Counted from the first letter of the stretch, positions 1 through 8,468 are shown. The stretch is DNA of 12,154 nucleotides from Gonium pectorale (GCA_001584585.1 LSYV01000037.1:464069-476222); one strand, 5' to 3'. Made by a program: numbers and translations. Notes: a model not told the origin generated them from the letters alone.

Positions 1-228
1 TGGTCTGGAGGGGCAACAAGCATGCGGCGATGCTCATTGCCGCGGCGGCTCTTGTCCTCCATGCCTTGGGCTTGCACCGCATACACTGAGTGGGACGGTC
101 GCCGGGGGCAGACTGACTGACGGCCTAACGATCCACCTCGTGGACCCTGCTCAGCACAACCCGTGCATCTGCCCCGCCTGTCGCTCCCGCCCTGCTCCCC
201 TCCCCGTTGCCTGCCACTACCCCTACAG
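1..228 (+). other. 3' part of an intron of the PAO-like oxygenase gene
   Basis: This stretch has no convincing coding frame and ends in a pyrimidine-rich run followed by CTACAG (acceptor AG at 227-228), directly before an exon encoding the second Rieske motif. The first Rieske motif (C-x-H), expected roughly 20 residues upstream in the protein, is not found here in any frame. I infer that the stretch is intronic and that the earlier exons lie before the window. The acceptor falls after the first base of a codon. Confidence 0.7.
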
Positions 229-3200
229 AGGGCCGCGTGGAGTCCGACGGCAGCCTGTCCTGCTCCTACCACGGCTGGCGCTTCGACGGCTCGGGGTCGT
301 GCACCCGCGTCCCGCAGGCGCTGGACCCCGCGGCGGAGGCGGCAGCGTGCGGCAGCCGGAGGGCGTGCGCCACCGCGTACCCGGCGCAAGTGGCGGTGAG
401 GGGGAGGGGACGGATGGAGGGGAGGGGGGACGGAAGGGAGCGGTTCCACGTACCACGTGCGGGCGCTCCACAGCGCCCTCCTCTTGGGGCATCGTGTAGG
501 CCAATCGCCGGATGAGACCTGGAGGCTGGTCCGTGCATGCGTCCTCAGCCGGAGGCGGTGGTCCGGGTCAAACAATCCCCACCCCAAGCCCTGTCCGTCC
601 CCGTCCTCGCCTTCACCCGCAGGCTGGGCTGCTGTGGGTGTGGCCCGACGACTCGCCCGACGCCGCCTCCGCCTCGGCAGCCTCCGCGCCCGAGCTAACT
701 GCCGCCCTGCGCGCGCGGGCCGCGTCCTCCCCCGCCCCCGTGGGCTGGTTCGTGCGCGAGCTGCCGTATGGCTACGAGGTGCTGCTCGAGAACGTGATGG
801 ACCCCGCGCACCTGCCCTTCAGCCACCACGGTCTCAATCCTACACTGTACAGGTCGGTCTCGGCCCTGCGACGGTTAGACGGCCCAGCATCCCGCGTTCC
901 GCCACCGGCCCAGCGTGTACAAACGCACCCCTCGCCTCCTCCTTACCCGAGGTCTCTCTCTGCATGCATGACCGGTCTCTCCGCTTGAATTGTATCTAGC
1001 AGTATCATCCGCTTCAAAGGCCCATTCCTGGGTCTGCAGGGCCGTGGGCGGCCCCATGCCGATGCGGCCAGCAGCGGCCGCCGCGCCCGCGGCCCCGGCC
1101 GCCAAGACCGCCGCTGCCAATCCCTCCACCTCCCCTGCCTCCGCCGCGCCTCCGCGGTGCCCCGAGGACAAGATCACTGCCGCAGCGCCTGCGCCGCCTA
1201 TGCCTCCCGCTCCGCTGCCGCGCCACTGGTCTCGCCCCGCCGGCCCCGACCTAGAATACGCGTTCGTGGGCGCACATAGCCCGGACAGCGCCGTGGCTTT
1301 CACGGCCCCTGCCCTCGTCACCTATAGCTACGGACTGCCGGGCGGGGTAAGTGCCGTGCAGGGCAGGATTCGGGTGGTGTGTGACGGGAATGCGGCGGGG
1401 AGAATCTGGCATCGCAGTGCGGGAGCGGCGAGGGCTACTGGCAGGTTAGGCGGGGCTGGCATATGAGGGAGGCATATGGTGACCGCTCACGGGGCGGGTG
1501 CGTTGTGCGTGGGTGGGCTGAGAGCAGCGGCGCAGCGCGCGCACGTGCGTGTGTGGTGTATGTGTGTGCGGTCCCCGCCGTTCCCCGCCGTCCAGGCGTG
1601 CGGCTGAGGAGTAGAGCTTCGTTCGCCGGAGCGCTGCCAGAGCCGCCTCGATTCCCTGCCGCCGCACGCGCGCGTGGCTGCTTCGCGCCGCCCCTCGCCC
1701 GCAGGCAGGGGAGCAGCCACCCCCTTGGGGCTGCGCTGTGCTAACGCGGACGCGATCGGGAGCGGAAGCGGGTGTACCGTATTTCCCTTCCTCGTCAACA
1801 CAACTCGGCGAGCTCATCCCCGCCATCCTTCCGCCTTCCTCTCCCCTTCTCGGCCACCCGGACGCCCTGCCGCTTGCAGGCCGAGGGACCGATGTTCGAG
1901 CTGTACGCTGTACCTGTGGCGCCGGGTCGGAGCCGCTTCATGACGCCGGACCCGGCCCCGCCCAGGCCGTCGCCGCCGGGCGCCGGGCAGCGGCGAGGGC
2001 CGCCGCGGGCTGGGCCGTCATCCGGCCCGCCTAAGCCCTGGGCCGCCCTCAGGCACTTTGCGCACATGCAGCTGCTCAGGTGCCTGCAGGGATATGGCGG
2101 GTTCCGAGGGGGCGTATACGCAGCGTTGGTGGGCGAGGGCGTGTGGGATCGGGCACCGCGCTTATGCGCGCGGAGGAGACGGTGCGACGGTGCGACGGCC
2201 ATTGGGGCGGCCGAGGACATCCCTTGCGGTGGCAGTTGCGAAGGAGACCGGGCAGAGTTGCCGCCCATGCTGGGCTGAAGAACACTGGGGCCGGGGGTGT
2301 TGTTGCTGCATTGCCCGGCATACAACGGTGAGATAGGTCGGTCGGGGCCTGTGGGCAAGGCAGCGTTCTTCTTCGACGCAGCGACATTGCTCGCGAGTGG
2401 CCACGGCCCTACTGCGTGCCCAACGGAGCTCCCACCATGTAGCCATCTTCCCGCCCCGTTCACCTTCCGTGAATCGCCGGCCGCCCGGGCCCCCGGTTTC
2501 CCCTCCCCAGGCTGGACCCGGCTGCCTTGTTCCACCAGCACATGAACACCCTGCTGGACGGCGACGGGGTGTTCCTGGGCATCCAGGTGAGGGCGTGTAG
2601 GGTGCGGGCAGCGGCGCCAGGAACCCCGGCCCCTCCCGCGCATTCAGGTGGGGCACTCGGCTGGCACGGGATGGGGAAGGCGGGAAAGGCGAGGAAGCTG
2701 GTGGTACACTGGTGGGGAAGATGGAGAATGCAGGGGAGGTGGCGGGAGGTGGGGGGAGGTGGGGGAGCAAAGGGACTACCATACAGATGGCGCCAGGGCG
2801 GCGAGGCGGTGGTGTTAGAGAGGAGCAGTTGAGGGCGGGGCGTGTGAGGCGGAGGTTTGGGCGGGGACGGTCTTGGCGCCCCCCTCGGCATGCAGGTCAC
2901 GTGGGGCTTGGCAAGATGAAGGAAGTTGCTGTCTACAGGGAGGGATAGGGAGGGCAGGGAGGGGCAGGGAGGGGAGGTTGGTCCCGAGCGGGTGCACGTG
3001 CGGGACACGTGGGTCACTGGGGTGGGGGCGGGGGCTGGGCGGTGGAGGGTGGCAAGCAGCAGGTCAGAAAGGGTTGGGCGGGGCTATGGGAGGGGCTAGG
3101 GCGGAGCGAGGATGCCGCAAGCGCCATCGGAACGGCGGCCCGCCTGTACTGTTGCCGCGGGCGTGAGGCAAAGGGGAGCGGCACCCGAACGGGGACCGCG

Positions 3201-4595
3201 AGAGGCGCTGGGACCTTGCCCCCAGCCCGCGCCGCTTGATGATAGTACCGTGCAGCCCCCTGGCGCCTCGCCGGCCGAGCTGTCGAGGGGACCCCCTGCA
3301 GTGTCCTGATAATCGCACGGCCCCCCCGTAGGGCGCCCGTGCGTATGCCCCTGCGAGCAAGGCCCTTGAAGCCCCAGGCCCGCTCGCAACCTCTGGGCGC
3401 GCCCCCCACCCCGCAACACCCCTCGCGCACTCTCACAGGACGAGCTGCTGAGTCGCGTGGAGGCGGAGGCCGACCGGGCCGCTGCCGCAGCGTCGCCGTC
3501 GCCGCCGCTGTCGTCGCCGTCACCGCAGCAGCAGCCCGCCGGAGGACAGCTGCCGCCACAGCAGGCCAGTGCCGTCGGGGAAACGGCGGTACCTGCCCCG
3601 CAGGTACTACAGCAAGGCCGCAACGGTGGCGCCAACGGCAATGGCGCCAGCCCCGGGGCCGCCACCGCTGCCACCGCTGCCACCGCTGCCGTCGCCGCCG
3701 CCGCCAGCACCGGCAGCACTGGCGGCCGCGGCGGCAGCGTGTGGTCTCGCACCTACTTCCCCACCCAGGCAGACGCTGCCGTGCTGGCGGTGCGGCGGTG
3801 GCTGGAGGACCGGGCAGACGGCGGCCCGTTCAGGGCGCGGGCGCGGGCGCGGCGGCAGCAGCCGCGGGCGCGGGCGGGCGGCGCAGAGGCTGCGGGCCCG
3901 CTCCCCGACGCCTTCACCGGCCCCGGCCTCCTCCGGCACAGGGCGGGAGTCACCGGAGCGGTGAGTCAAAAGGGATCGGCTAAAGGGAGGCGCGTGCTTC
4001 GAAACCTTGTCATTTGACCTTGCGTCAGCATCCCGTCAGCAATCAACCGCCAGCGATTCCGGCCGGCGCCGGATTTCCAGGATTGCCAAGCGCTGCCGGA
4101 TCGAAGGGATCTCCGTTACAATAATCAAGCATACAAATCTCCCCGCCTGGCCATCTCCCGCCCCACAGCAGCCACCTGCTCGTCATCAGCCCCACCCCCG
4201 CGCCGCCCCGCTCCGCCCCTATCCTGGTTGTGTCATCCCCACGTGCCCCCCTGCAGGCCCCCAGCTCCGCCGATCGCCAGCGCCTGCTGGACCGCTACGA
4301 GCAGCACACCCGCCACTGCCCGCACTGCTCCGCCCGCCTGGGACAGCTGCAGCGCGCGGCGGAGGCGGCCAAGGCGGTGCGAGCCGCCGCGCTGCTGGGG
4401 CTATGCGCAGCAGCCGGCGCTGCGGGCGCCCTGGCGGCGGTGCAGGGTGCCGCCGCGGCGCTGACGGGCTGGCCGGCGGCGCTGGTGGCGGCGTGTGCGG
4501 CGCTGGCGGCTGCGGCGACGGCTCTGGGCCGCGTGGCCTCGTCGTGGGCGCAGGAGTTCCTCTTCGTGGACTACGTGCACGCGGAGAAGGACTGA
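229..4595 (+). CDS. PAO-family Rieske non-heme iron oxygenase, 3' seven exons (5' partial)
   Basis: Proposed exons are 229-395, 623-852, 1040-1346, 1880-2079, 2511-2586, 3439-3960 and 4257-4595. All joins keep frame and give about 612 residues to the TGA at 4593-4595. Exon 1 carries the second Rieske [2Fe-2S] half, CSYHGW (Cys 261-263, His 270-272). Exon 2 carries GLLWVWPD and the mononuclear iron site ENVMDPAHLPFSHH (Asp 800-802, His 809-811 and 824-826). Exon 4 has YAVPVAPGRSR, exon 5 the LLDGDGVFLGIQ stretch, and exon 6 YFPTQADAAVLAVRRWLE, all typical of the PAO C-terminal domain. Exon 7 has DRYEQHTRHCPHC with a CxxC (Cys 4317-4319 and 4326-4328) and then two Ala/Leu-rich hydrophobic segments (about 4380-4465 and 4468-4536). 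Known family members are chloroplast-envelope or thylakoid oxygenases acting on chlorophyll-related substrates, with ferredoxin as electron donor. The CxxC occurs in PAO, TIC55 and PTC52 and is a thioredoxin target; it is absent from CAO. The exact substrate cannot be told. Exons 3 and 6 carry Ala/Pro/Gln/Arg-rich inserts. Donors GTCGGT (853) and GTGCCT (2080) are atypical but frame-supported. Confidence 0.92.
1347..1879 (+). other. Intron 3 of the visible oxygenase gene (533 nt)
   Basis: The donor GTAAGT follows a Gly codon, and the acceptor CTTGCAG precedes the codons for AEGPMFELYAVP; both are phase 0. The intron ends in a long C/T-rich tract (about 1783-1878). It holds a GT/GC-alternating stretch around 1535-1570. 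No coding signal is seen within it. Confidence 0.8.
1535..1570. repeat. Alternating purine-pyrimidine (GC/GT) tract
   Basis: Positions 1535-1555 alternate strictly between G and C/T/A in purine-pyrimidine order (GCGCGCGCAC then GTGCGTGTGTG). After one break, another TG-rich run reaches 1570. It lies inside an intron. Such tracts are prone to left-handed (Z) DNA and to slippage. Confidence 0.6.
2080..2510 (+). other. Intron 4 of the visible oxygenase gene (431 nt)
   Basis: The intron splits an AGG Arg codon (phase 2) between HMQLL and LDPAALFHQH. The donor is GTGCCT and the acceptor lies in CTCCCCAG. Open frames inside it are not continuous with the oxygenase, and nothing else is recognised. 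Confidence 0.72.
2744..2774 (+). repeat. Potential G-quadruplex, intron 5
   Basis: Four G-runs (2744-2746, 2751-2756, 2761-2765 and 2772-2774) are separated by loops of 4, 4 and 6 nt. This fits the usual G3+N1-7 pattern on the strand that is also the transcript strand. Confidence 0.55.
2938..2974 (+). repeat. GGGA-rich tandem tract with G-quadruplex potential
   Basis: Eight runs of three or four Gs start at 2938, 2942, 2948, 2952, 2957, 2961, 2967 and 2971. They are separated by 1-3 nt, and the unit GGGAGGGGCA is nearly repeated. The tract could fold into two consecutive quadruplexes in the pre-mRNA or on the + DNA strand. Confidence 0.6.
3661..3687 (+). repeat. Three perfect copies of a 9-bp repeat inside exon 6
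   Basis: GCCACCGCT occurs three times in tandem and encodes repeated Ala-Thr-Ala. It sits in the larger low-complexity part of exon 6 (about 3470-3740). It keeps the reading frame, so length changes in units of three residues would be tolerated. Confidence 0.85.
3961..4256 (+). other. Last intron of the oxygenase gene (296 nt)
   Basis: The donor GTGAGT follows a phase 0 Ala codon, and the acceptor CCTGCAG precedes the codons for APSSADRQRLLDRYEQH. The intron is clearly lower in GC near 4010-4140 than the flanking exons. No coding signal is seen in it. Confidence 0.85.
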
Positions 4596-4964
4596 GGGTA
4601 CAGAGAAATCAGCGTATGGGATAACGCAAACAGAAGGGACGAGTAAGAGTTTCTTTTGTTAGTGTGCGGAAGCCCGCCCAGTTAGTGTCCGGGAACGATG
4701 CAAATGAAGGACCCGCGGGTCGCGCCTGCGCGCCATGACCCCGTAGCCGGTACATGCCACGAAGAGGTCGGGACTGGTGTGGAGCCCTATGTGGCAGTTG
4801 CGACAGGAGCCGTCGTCATGTGTGTTAGTAAAGGGCAAAAATACGCTGGGGATGGCAGGCAGATGGCGGCGGGATGCTCTGGTGGGATGTCTGGTAGTAC
4901 ACGGTCGGGTGGGTCCCTGCACGAGGGCTCCAGGCAAGAAAAAGGAGCACAGGGATCCCACATG

Positions 4965-4969
4965 TGTAA
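4965..4969 (+). promoter_or_regulatory. Candidate poly(A) signal TGTAA of the oxygenase gene
   Basis: TGTAA is the prevailing near-upstream poly(A) element in Chlamydomonas-type algae. This copy is the first I find downstream of the stop at 4595. The motif is short, so the call rests mainly on position. Confidence 0.45.
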
Positions 4970-5075
4970 GGTCCAGGTTGAGGCTGCCTTGGACTGCCCA
5001 CACAGGTTCATTTTGCACTACTATCCACAAGCCGCAATTGAAACTCAACTCGCGTGCCATCATACCGCCGTACCG

Positions 5076-5083
5076 TGACGTCA
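5076..5083. promoter_or_regulatory. Perfect TGACGTCA palindrome (bZIP/CRE-type site)
   Basis: TGACGTCA is the classical binding site of bZIP factors. It lies about 180 nt upstream of the candidate ATG at 5264, in lower-GC intergenic DNA, so a promoter role is plausible. A chance hit cannot be excluded. Confidence 0.3.
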
Positions 5084-5263
5084 GCAAGAATTCAGCCTCG
5101 CTTCCCAAGGCCTGGAGGGATAATGAACAGTAGCTACATATCTTTCTAGAGTCAACTCGATGGCGTAGATTGTTTTCGGACGGGGCTGCTCCCTGCAGCA
5201 GATAGTGCATGCTGGCATCGCCTTCCATTTGCATTGGACCATTGGTTAACACCAAACGTTAAT

Positions 5264-5367
5264 ATGGATTCCCTGAGTGATGAGGTCATGGAGGGGCCGC
5301 CGCAGGCTGTGAGTGTGGAATTGAATAATGGCGCGCTTCTGGTAACCAAGCGGATTGCCCGCCTTAT
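5264..5367 (+). CDS. Candidate first exon of the unrecognised gene
   Basis: The ATG at 5264 has A at -3 and G at +4 and opens a short frame starting MDSLSDEVMEGPPQ, which runs to a TGA at 5381-5383. A GT at 5368 would end this exon in phase 2. That matches the phase needed by the acceptor at 5781-5782, where coding-like sequence begins. A better-looking donor, GTGAGT at 5309, is in phase 0 and would not join that acceptor in the coding-like frame without another exon. The acidic, non-repetitive peptide looks protein-like, but the splice choice is speculative. It could instead be a short upstream ORF. Confidence 0.25.
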
Positions 5368-5537
5368 GTGCCCTTTGGTTTGACTGTAATTTGGTGTGTC
5401 ATTTTTAGTGCATGGGCTTGCCTGATTGGCCAGATTGTCCCCGTTGAACTCGCCCATCGTCGGCGCTGCAGGGTGAGGCACCAGTCGCACGCCTGTGCCG
5501 CCTCCGCACGATCTCCGAGGACTGCGCCAGGTCTGAA

Positions 5538-8042
5538 ATGCCTTCTAAACGAATATCTGGGTCCATTTTCCATCTGGGCCGCTGTGCGGACTGGGACGTT
5601 AGGGTTTCACTGCTACCGTTGCACAGGGAGCAAGTTGCTCGCGAGCAACCCAAACGGCAGTGGATTGCCACCGTCAGCACCTTACAGCAAGACGTTCGTA
5701 TGGAAGCTCCATTACGTAGGACGTTCCTATTCTCTCATCCTCCTCCTTACCTGCACCCATCCTGGCATGGCCGCCCCGACAGGTGGTACTTGCTGGGCCA
5801 GTGTTACTACTATGCCATCGCCAACTGGACGCGCCTGGCAGTCAAGCCCTCGGTCCCGCCCGACCTAACAAAGCACAGCTACACACCCTCTTACGGGCGC
5901 GCTGGACATGGCCCCGGCCGCCTCGAGCCGGCGCGCTATCAGCCCTACACCCACCCCGGACCGCCAGCGCTACCCGCCCCACCTCGCGCGCACCTTGCCC
6001 CGGGCAGCTGCTCCCCTCACCCGGAACCACCGATATCCGCGACGGTAGCCCGAGCCGGGGAGGAGCAGGCGCGCGAGGACGATCCGGGCGCGGACGGCGG
6101 CAGCCTCCCGCGGAGTGTAGGCAAGCTGGTGTTGCCGGTGGGATCGCCGGCGCCGCAGACTGAGCTGTTGCGGGGGCGCCGCTCGGCTCCCAAGCCACAG
6201 CGCGTATGGCTACCGTCGCCTCAGTGTGCGCATCCGCTTCCACAACCCTCTTCACCACAGCCGCAGCCGCTGATGTTAAAGCGCACTACGCAGCTCTACC
6301 GCCAGGGTCCACGCTCGTGGGACGGGGGCGATCCGGGCACGGGTGAGGCCGACGCCACGGCGGACGCGAGCTGCTCCGTGTCCGGCAGGAGCCTGAGCAA
6401 CAGCAGCGGGAGCAGCGACTGCAGCAGCGGCCGCGGCGGCAGTGCCCGCTCGAGCTGCGGCGGCGAGAGCGGCGTGTGGGGCGGGCCCAGCAGCGGGGAT
6501 GCCATTTGGGCGCCGAGCGCCGGCCGGGCCGCTGCGAGCCGGGCGTCCGGCGACGGCAGGGGTGGCGATGACTGCAGCGGCGGCTCCCACACCGGCGGGG
6601 CGGCCGGGTGCGGGGGCATCCCCGGCAGGATACTGGGCTGCAGCGGCGGTGCTGGCGACAGCAGTGTCTGCCTCGACAGCGACGTGGACTTTTGCAGCAG
6701 CGCCAATGGGGTCAACTGGACTTCCCACGCGCCGCGGCCCGCCCCCTTCCTACTAAGCAACCAGGATTACGTGGCGGGAGCCGGGGCTGGCCCTGCGTGC
6801 CAAGCTCTCACCGCTGCTGCGCTTACAGCTTCAGCTGGCGCCGCAGCCAACATCATCCAAACGGTCCCTTCGCGAGCGGCGGCGCCTACGGGGTGCGGCA
6901 GCTCGCCGGCGACGTCGCTGGCCTCCGAGCCTGCGGTCCCCGCTACCCGGGCTGCGGCTGTTGCCAGTGTCGCCCACCTGCAGGTCCCGGGGCCGCCGGC
7001 CTGGCGTCACGTGGAGGGTCGCAGCAGCCGCTGCCACTGCTCCGTTCCTGGCCCGCAGTGCGCCGCTACGGCTCGCGAGTCCTCTCTAGGCGGCCCCTTG
7101 GACTCCAGCCCGCCTGTTTGTATTGGCCCGCCACCGCTGCCGCCACTACAGCTGGCGCCTGTGCGGGTGGCCCGGCCAGACAGGTCCCTGCTGGATGAGC
7201 TTCCCTGCTCCAGGGGCCTCGCCCAACAGCCCATCGGCGCTGGCACGCTGCGGGCACGCGGAGAACCCTTCTCGGCGGAGCCGCTGTCACAGTCGCAGCT
7301 AGGGGTGAACTGGCACCTGTCGTCGGCGGCGTCGGCTGCGATGGCAGGGACAGGGGGGCAGGACGTGGGGGAGGCGCAGCCGGTACGCGATCCCTGGCCC
7401 CCACCCGCGCCTCCGCCGCCGTCGCCAACGGCCGCCTCGGCGACGAGTCGTGGCGGAGGCGGAGGCACGGGTGCTGGCGAGAACCTGCCCTGCCCGCCTC
7501 CGCCGCAGCCGCAGCGATGGAGGACCAGGGGGGCATCGGCGGCACCACACTCAGAGGCCGGCAAGGGGCAGCCACCGGCAGGCGTTGAACATGCGGCAGG
7601 CGGCCACGCCGGTGGGGGCGCAGGGCCGTTCAGACGCGTCTACCCCGCAAGGGGGTGGCGCACTTTCGGACGGCGTCTCCCGCCACCGCCCCTGGTCCCT
7701 GGTGGGAGCCCCCAGGGCGACGACCCCAAGTCCGCTGATGCGGATGCTGAGGCGGCGGCCGCAGCCGCCAGCGCTGCCTGTGCCCCAGCCGGCCTGCTCC
7801 CGGCCGCGGTTGCGGGCGCCCGCATCATCGCGCTGCCTGCGCCCTGTGGGGGCGCACAGGGGGAGGAGCTTACGCTGCCGGTGCCGCTGGCGGCGTCTCC
7901 AGTCGGCCGACGCAGCGCCGCCTGCACTGCCGACAGCGGCGGTCGGCAGCCCCGCGTTGGCGGGCGCAGTTCACGGGAGCTGCAGCTGGACCTGCTTCGG
8001 GAGCTGGAGCGCCAATGGAGCACTCTGTGTGCGATGCAGTGA
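5538..8042 (+). CDS. Unrecognised large Ser/Ala/Gly/Pro-rich protein (hypothetical)
   Basis: An uninterrupted frame of 834 codons runs to the TGA at 8040-8042. From about 5783 it shows the GC-rich third positions and AGC/GGC/GCC preference of volvocine genes. Its other five frames are broken into short pieces. I do not recognise a family. The segment 5538-5782 has lower third-position GC and ends in a long C/T-rich run plus CGACAG, so it is probably 5' UTR or intron, with true coding beginning at 5783 (WYLLGQCYYYAIANW). Seen in the protein: an aromatic-rich N-terminal stretch (about 5783-5960), a Ser/Cys/Gly-rich part (about 6360-6720), Ala/Pro-rich parts, a Pro-rich run (about 7395-7430), and a charged amphipathic end with RELQLDLLRELERQW just before the stop. 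No signal peptide, clear membrane segment or catalytic motif is visible. Further small introns inside the frame cannot be excluded. The product may be a disordered regulatory or scaffold protein, but this is only inference. Confidence 0.55.
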   Translation: MPSKRISGSIFHLGRCADWDVRVSLLPLHREQVAREQPKRQWIATVSTLQQDVRMEAPLRRTFLFSHPPPYLHPSWHGRPDRWYLLGQCYYYAIANWTRLAVKPSVPPDLTKHSYTPSYGRAGHGPGRLEPARYQPYTHPGPPALPAPPRAHLAPGSCSPHPEPPISATVARAGEEQAREDDPGADGGSLPRSVGKLVLPVGSPAPQTELLRGRRSAPKPQRVWLPSPQCAHPLPQPSSPQPQPLMLKRTTQLYRQGPRSWDGGDPGTGEADATADASCSVSGRSLSNSSGSSDCSSGRGGSARSSCGGESGVWGGPSSGDAIWAPSAGRAAASRASGDGRGGDDCSGGSHTGGAAGCGGIPGRILGCSGGAGDSSVCLDSDVDFCSSANGVNWTSHAPRPAPFLLSNQDYVAGAGAGPACQALTAAALTASAGAAANIIQTVPSRAAAPTGCGSSPATSLASEPAVPATRAAAVASVAHLQVPGPPAWRHVEGRSSRCHCSVPGPQCAATARESSLGGPLDSSPPVCIGPPPLPPLQLAPVRVARPDRSLLDELPCSRGLAQQPIGAGTLRARGEPFSAEPLSQSQLGVNWHLSSAASAAMAGTGGQDVGEAQPVRDPWPPPAPPPPSPTAASATSRGGGGGTGAGENLPCPPPPQPQRWRTRGASAAPHSEAGKGQPPAGVEHAAGGHAGGGAGPFRRVYPARGWRTFGRRLPPPPLVPGGSPQGDDPKSADADAEAAAAAASAACAPAGLLPAAVAGARIIALPAPCGGAQGEELTLPVPLAASPVGRRSAACTADSGGRQPRVGGRSSRELQLDLLRELERQWSTLCAMQ

Positions 8043-8267
8043 AGGCACCCCCCACGGCGGGCGGCTAGCGGGGTGGCACCTAGTGCCGCGCCTGGGGATG
8101 GGGCAGCGAGCCATGCCGTGTCCCCCGGGGCACTGCACGCAGGAAGGGGAATGGTGGGGAGGGGAACGTCGCAAACCCGGGCCGCCTTCGGGACAAGGCA
8201 GCGTGGAACACCTGCCCCAACATCCATGGCAGCCGCTCCCGCTGATTCTGCGCCACGCATGCATATC

Positions 8268-8437
8268 GTGGCTGAGCCCGCGCTGGCAGCAAACGTGGCT
8301 GAGCTGCTGCGGAATGTGTGCGGCTGCGTAACGGGTGGCTGTTGCATTTATTCATAGCTCATCGGGCTTAGTCGAGGTCGCGGCGCCGTGGTTGTGCCCG
8401 CGCTGGAAGCCGATTTGGCTGGGCTGTTGTGGCCCGT
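8268..8437 (+). repeat. Imperfect direct repeat, two ~50-bp copies 120 bp apart
   Basis: The copy at 8268-8317 and the copy at 8388-8437 share GTGG.TG.GCCCGCGCTGG followed by AGC, TGGCTG, GCTG, TG and GG blocks, at about 70-75% identity by eye. The offset is exactly 120 bp. Read in the same frame, the copies give VAEPALAANVAELLRNV and VVVPALEADLAGLLWPV, with a TAG at 8355-8357 between them. They may be decayed copies of a coding repeat or a noncoding tandem duplication. Confidence 0.55.
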
Positions 8438-8468
8438 TGCGCAAACGGACGCTGCGCCTGTTGCGCAA
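8437..8468. repeat. Pair of TTGCGCAA palindromes
   Basis: The 8-bp palindrome TTGCGCAA occurs at 8437-8444 and 8461-8468, 24 bp apart. Each copy is preceded by G and followed by (A)CGG, so the pair forms a short direct repeat GTTGCGCAA(A)CGG. It lies downstream of the unrecognised gene. Function is unknown. Confidence 0.6.

Larger units (their letters stand above)
2587..3438 (+). other. Intron 5 of the visible oxygenase gene (852 nt), G-rich
   Basis: The donor GTGAGG follows GIQ and the acceptor CTCACAG precedes DELLSRVEAEAD; both are phase 0. The first half of the intron (about 2640-3110) is strikingly G/A-rich on the + strand and holds two clusters with G-quadruplex potential. Its last 140 nt turn C-rich, as expected before an acceptor. 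Confidence 0.8.
4596..5263 (+). other. 3' UTR of the oxygenase gene, then intergenic DNA
   Basis: GC content drops markedly after the stop at 4595, and the open frames here lack algal codon bias. A TGTAA motif at 4965-4969 would give a 3' UTR of about 380-400 nt. The rest, to 5263, is presumably the upstream region of the next gene and contains a TGACGTCA palindrome. No gene is seen. Confidence 0.6.

Noticed and set aside
1795..2643. Minus-strand open frame of 282 codons
   Set aside because: It overlaps oxygenase exons 4 and 5 in antisense, and its composition is that of noncoding GC-rich DNA.
3096..3752. Minus-strand Ala/Ser/Gly-rich frame
   Set aside because: It is antisense to an intron and to the low-complexity part of exon 6; it arises from the repeat composition.
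4698..5078. Plus-strand frame of 126 codons after the oxygenase
   Set aside because: It lies in the lower-GC 3' UTR/intergenic stretch, lacks codon bias and overlaps the probable poly(A) signal.
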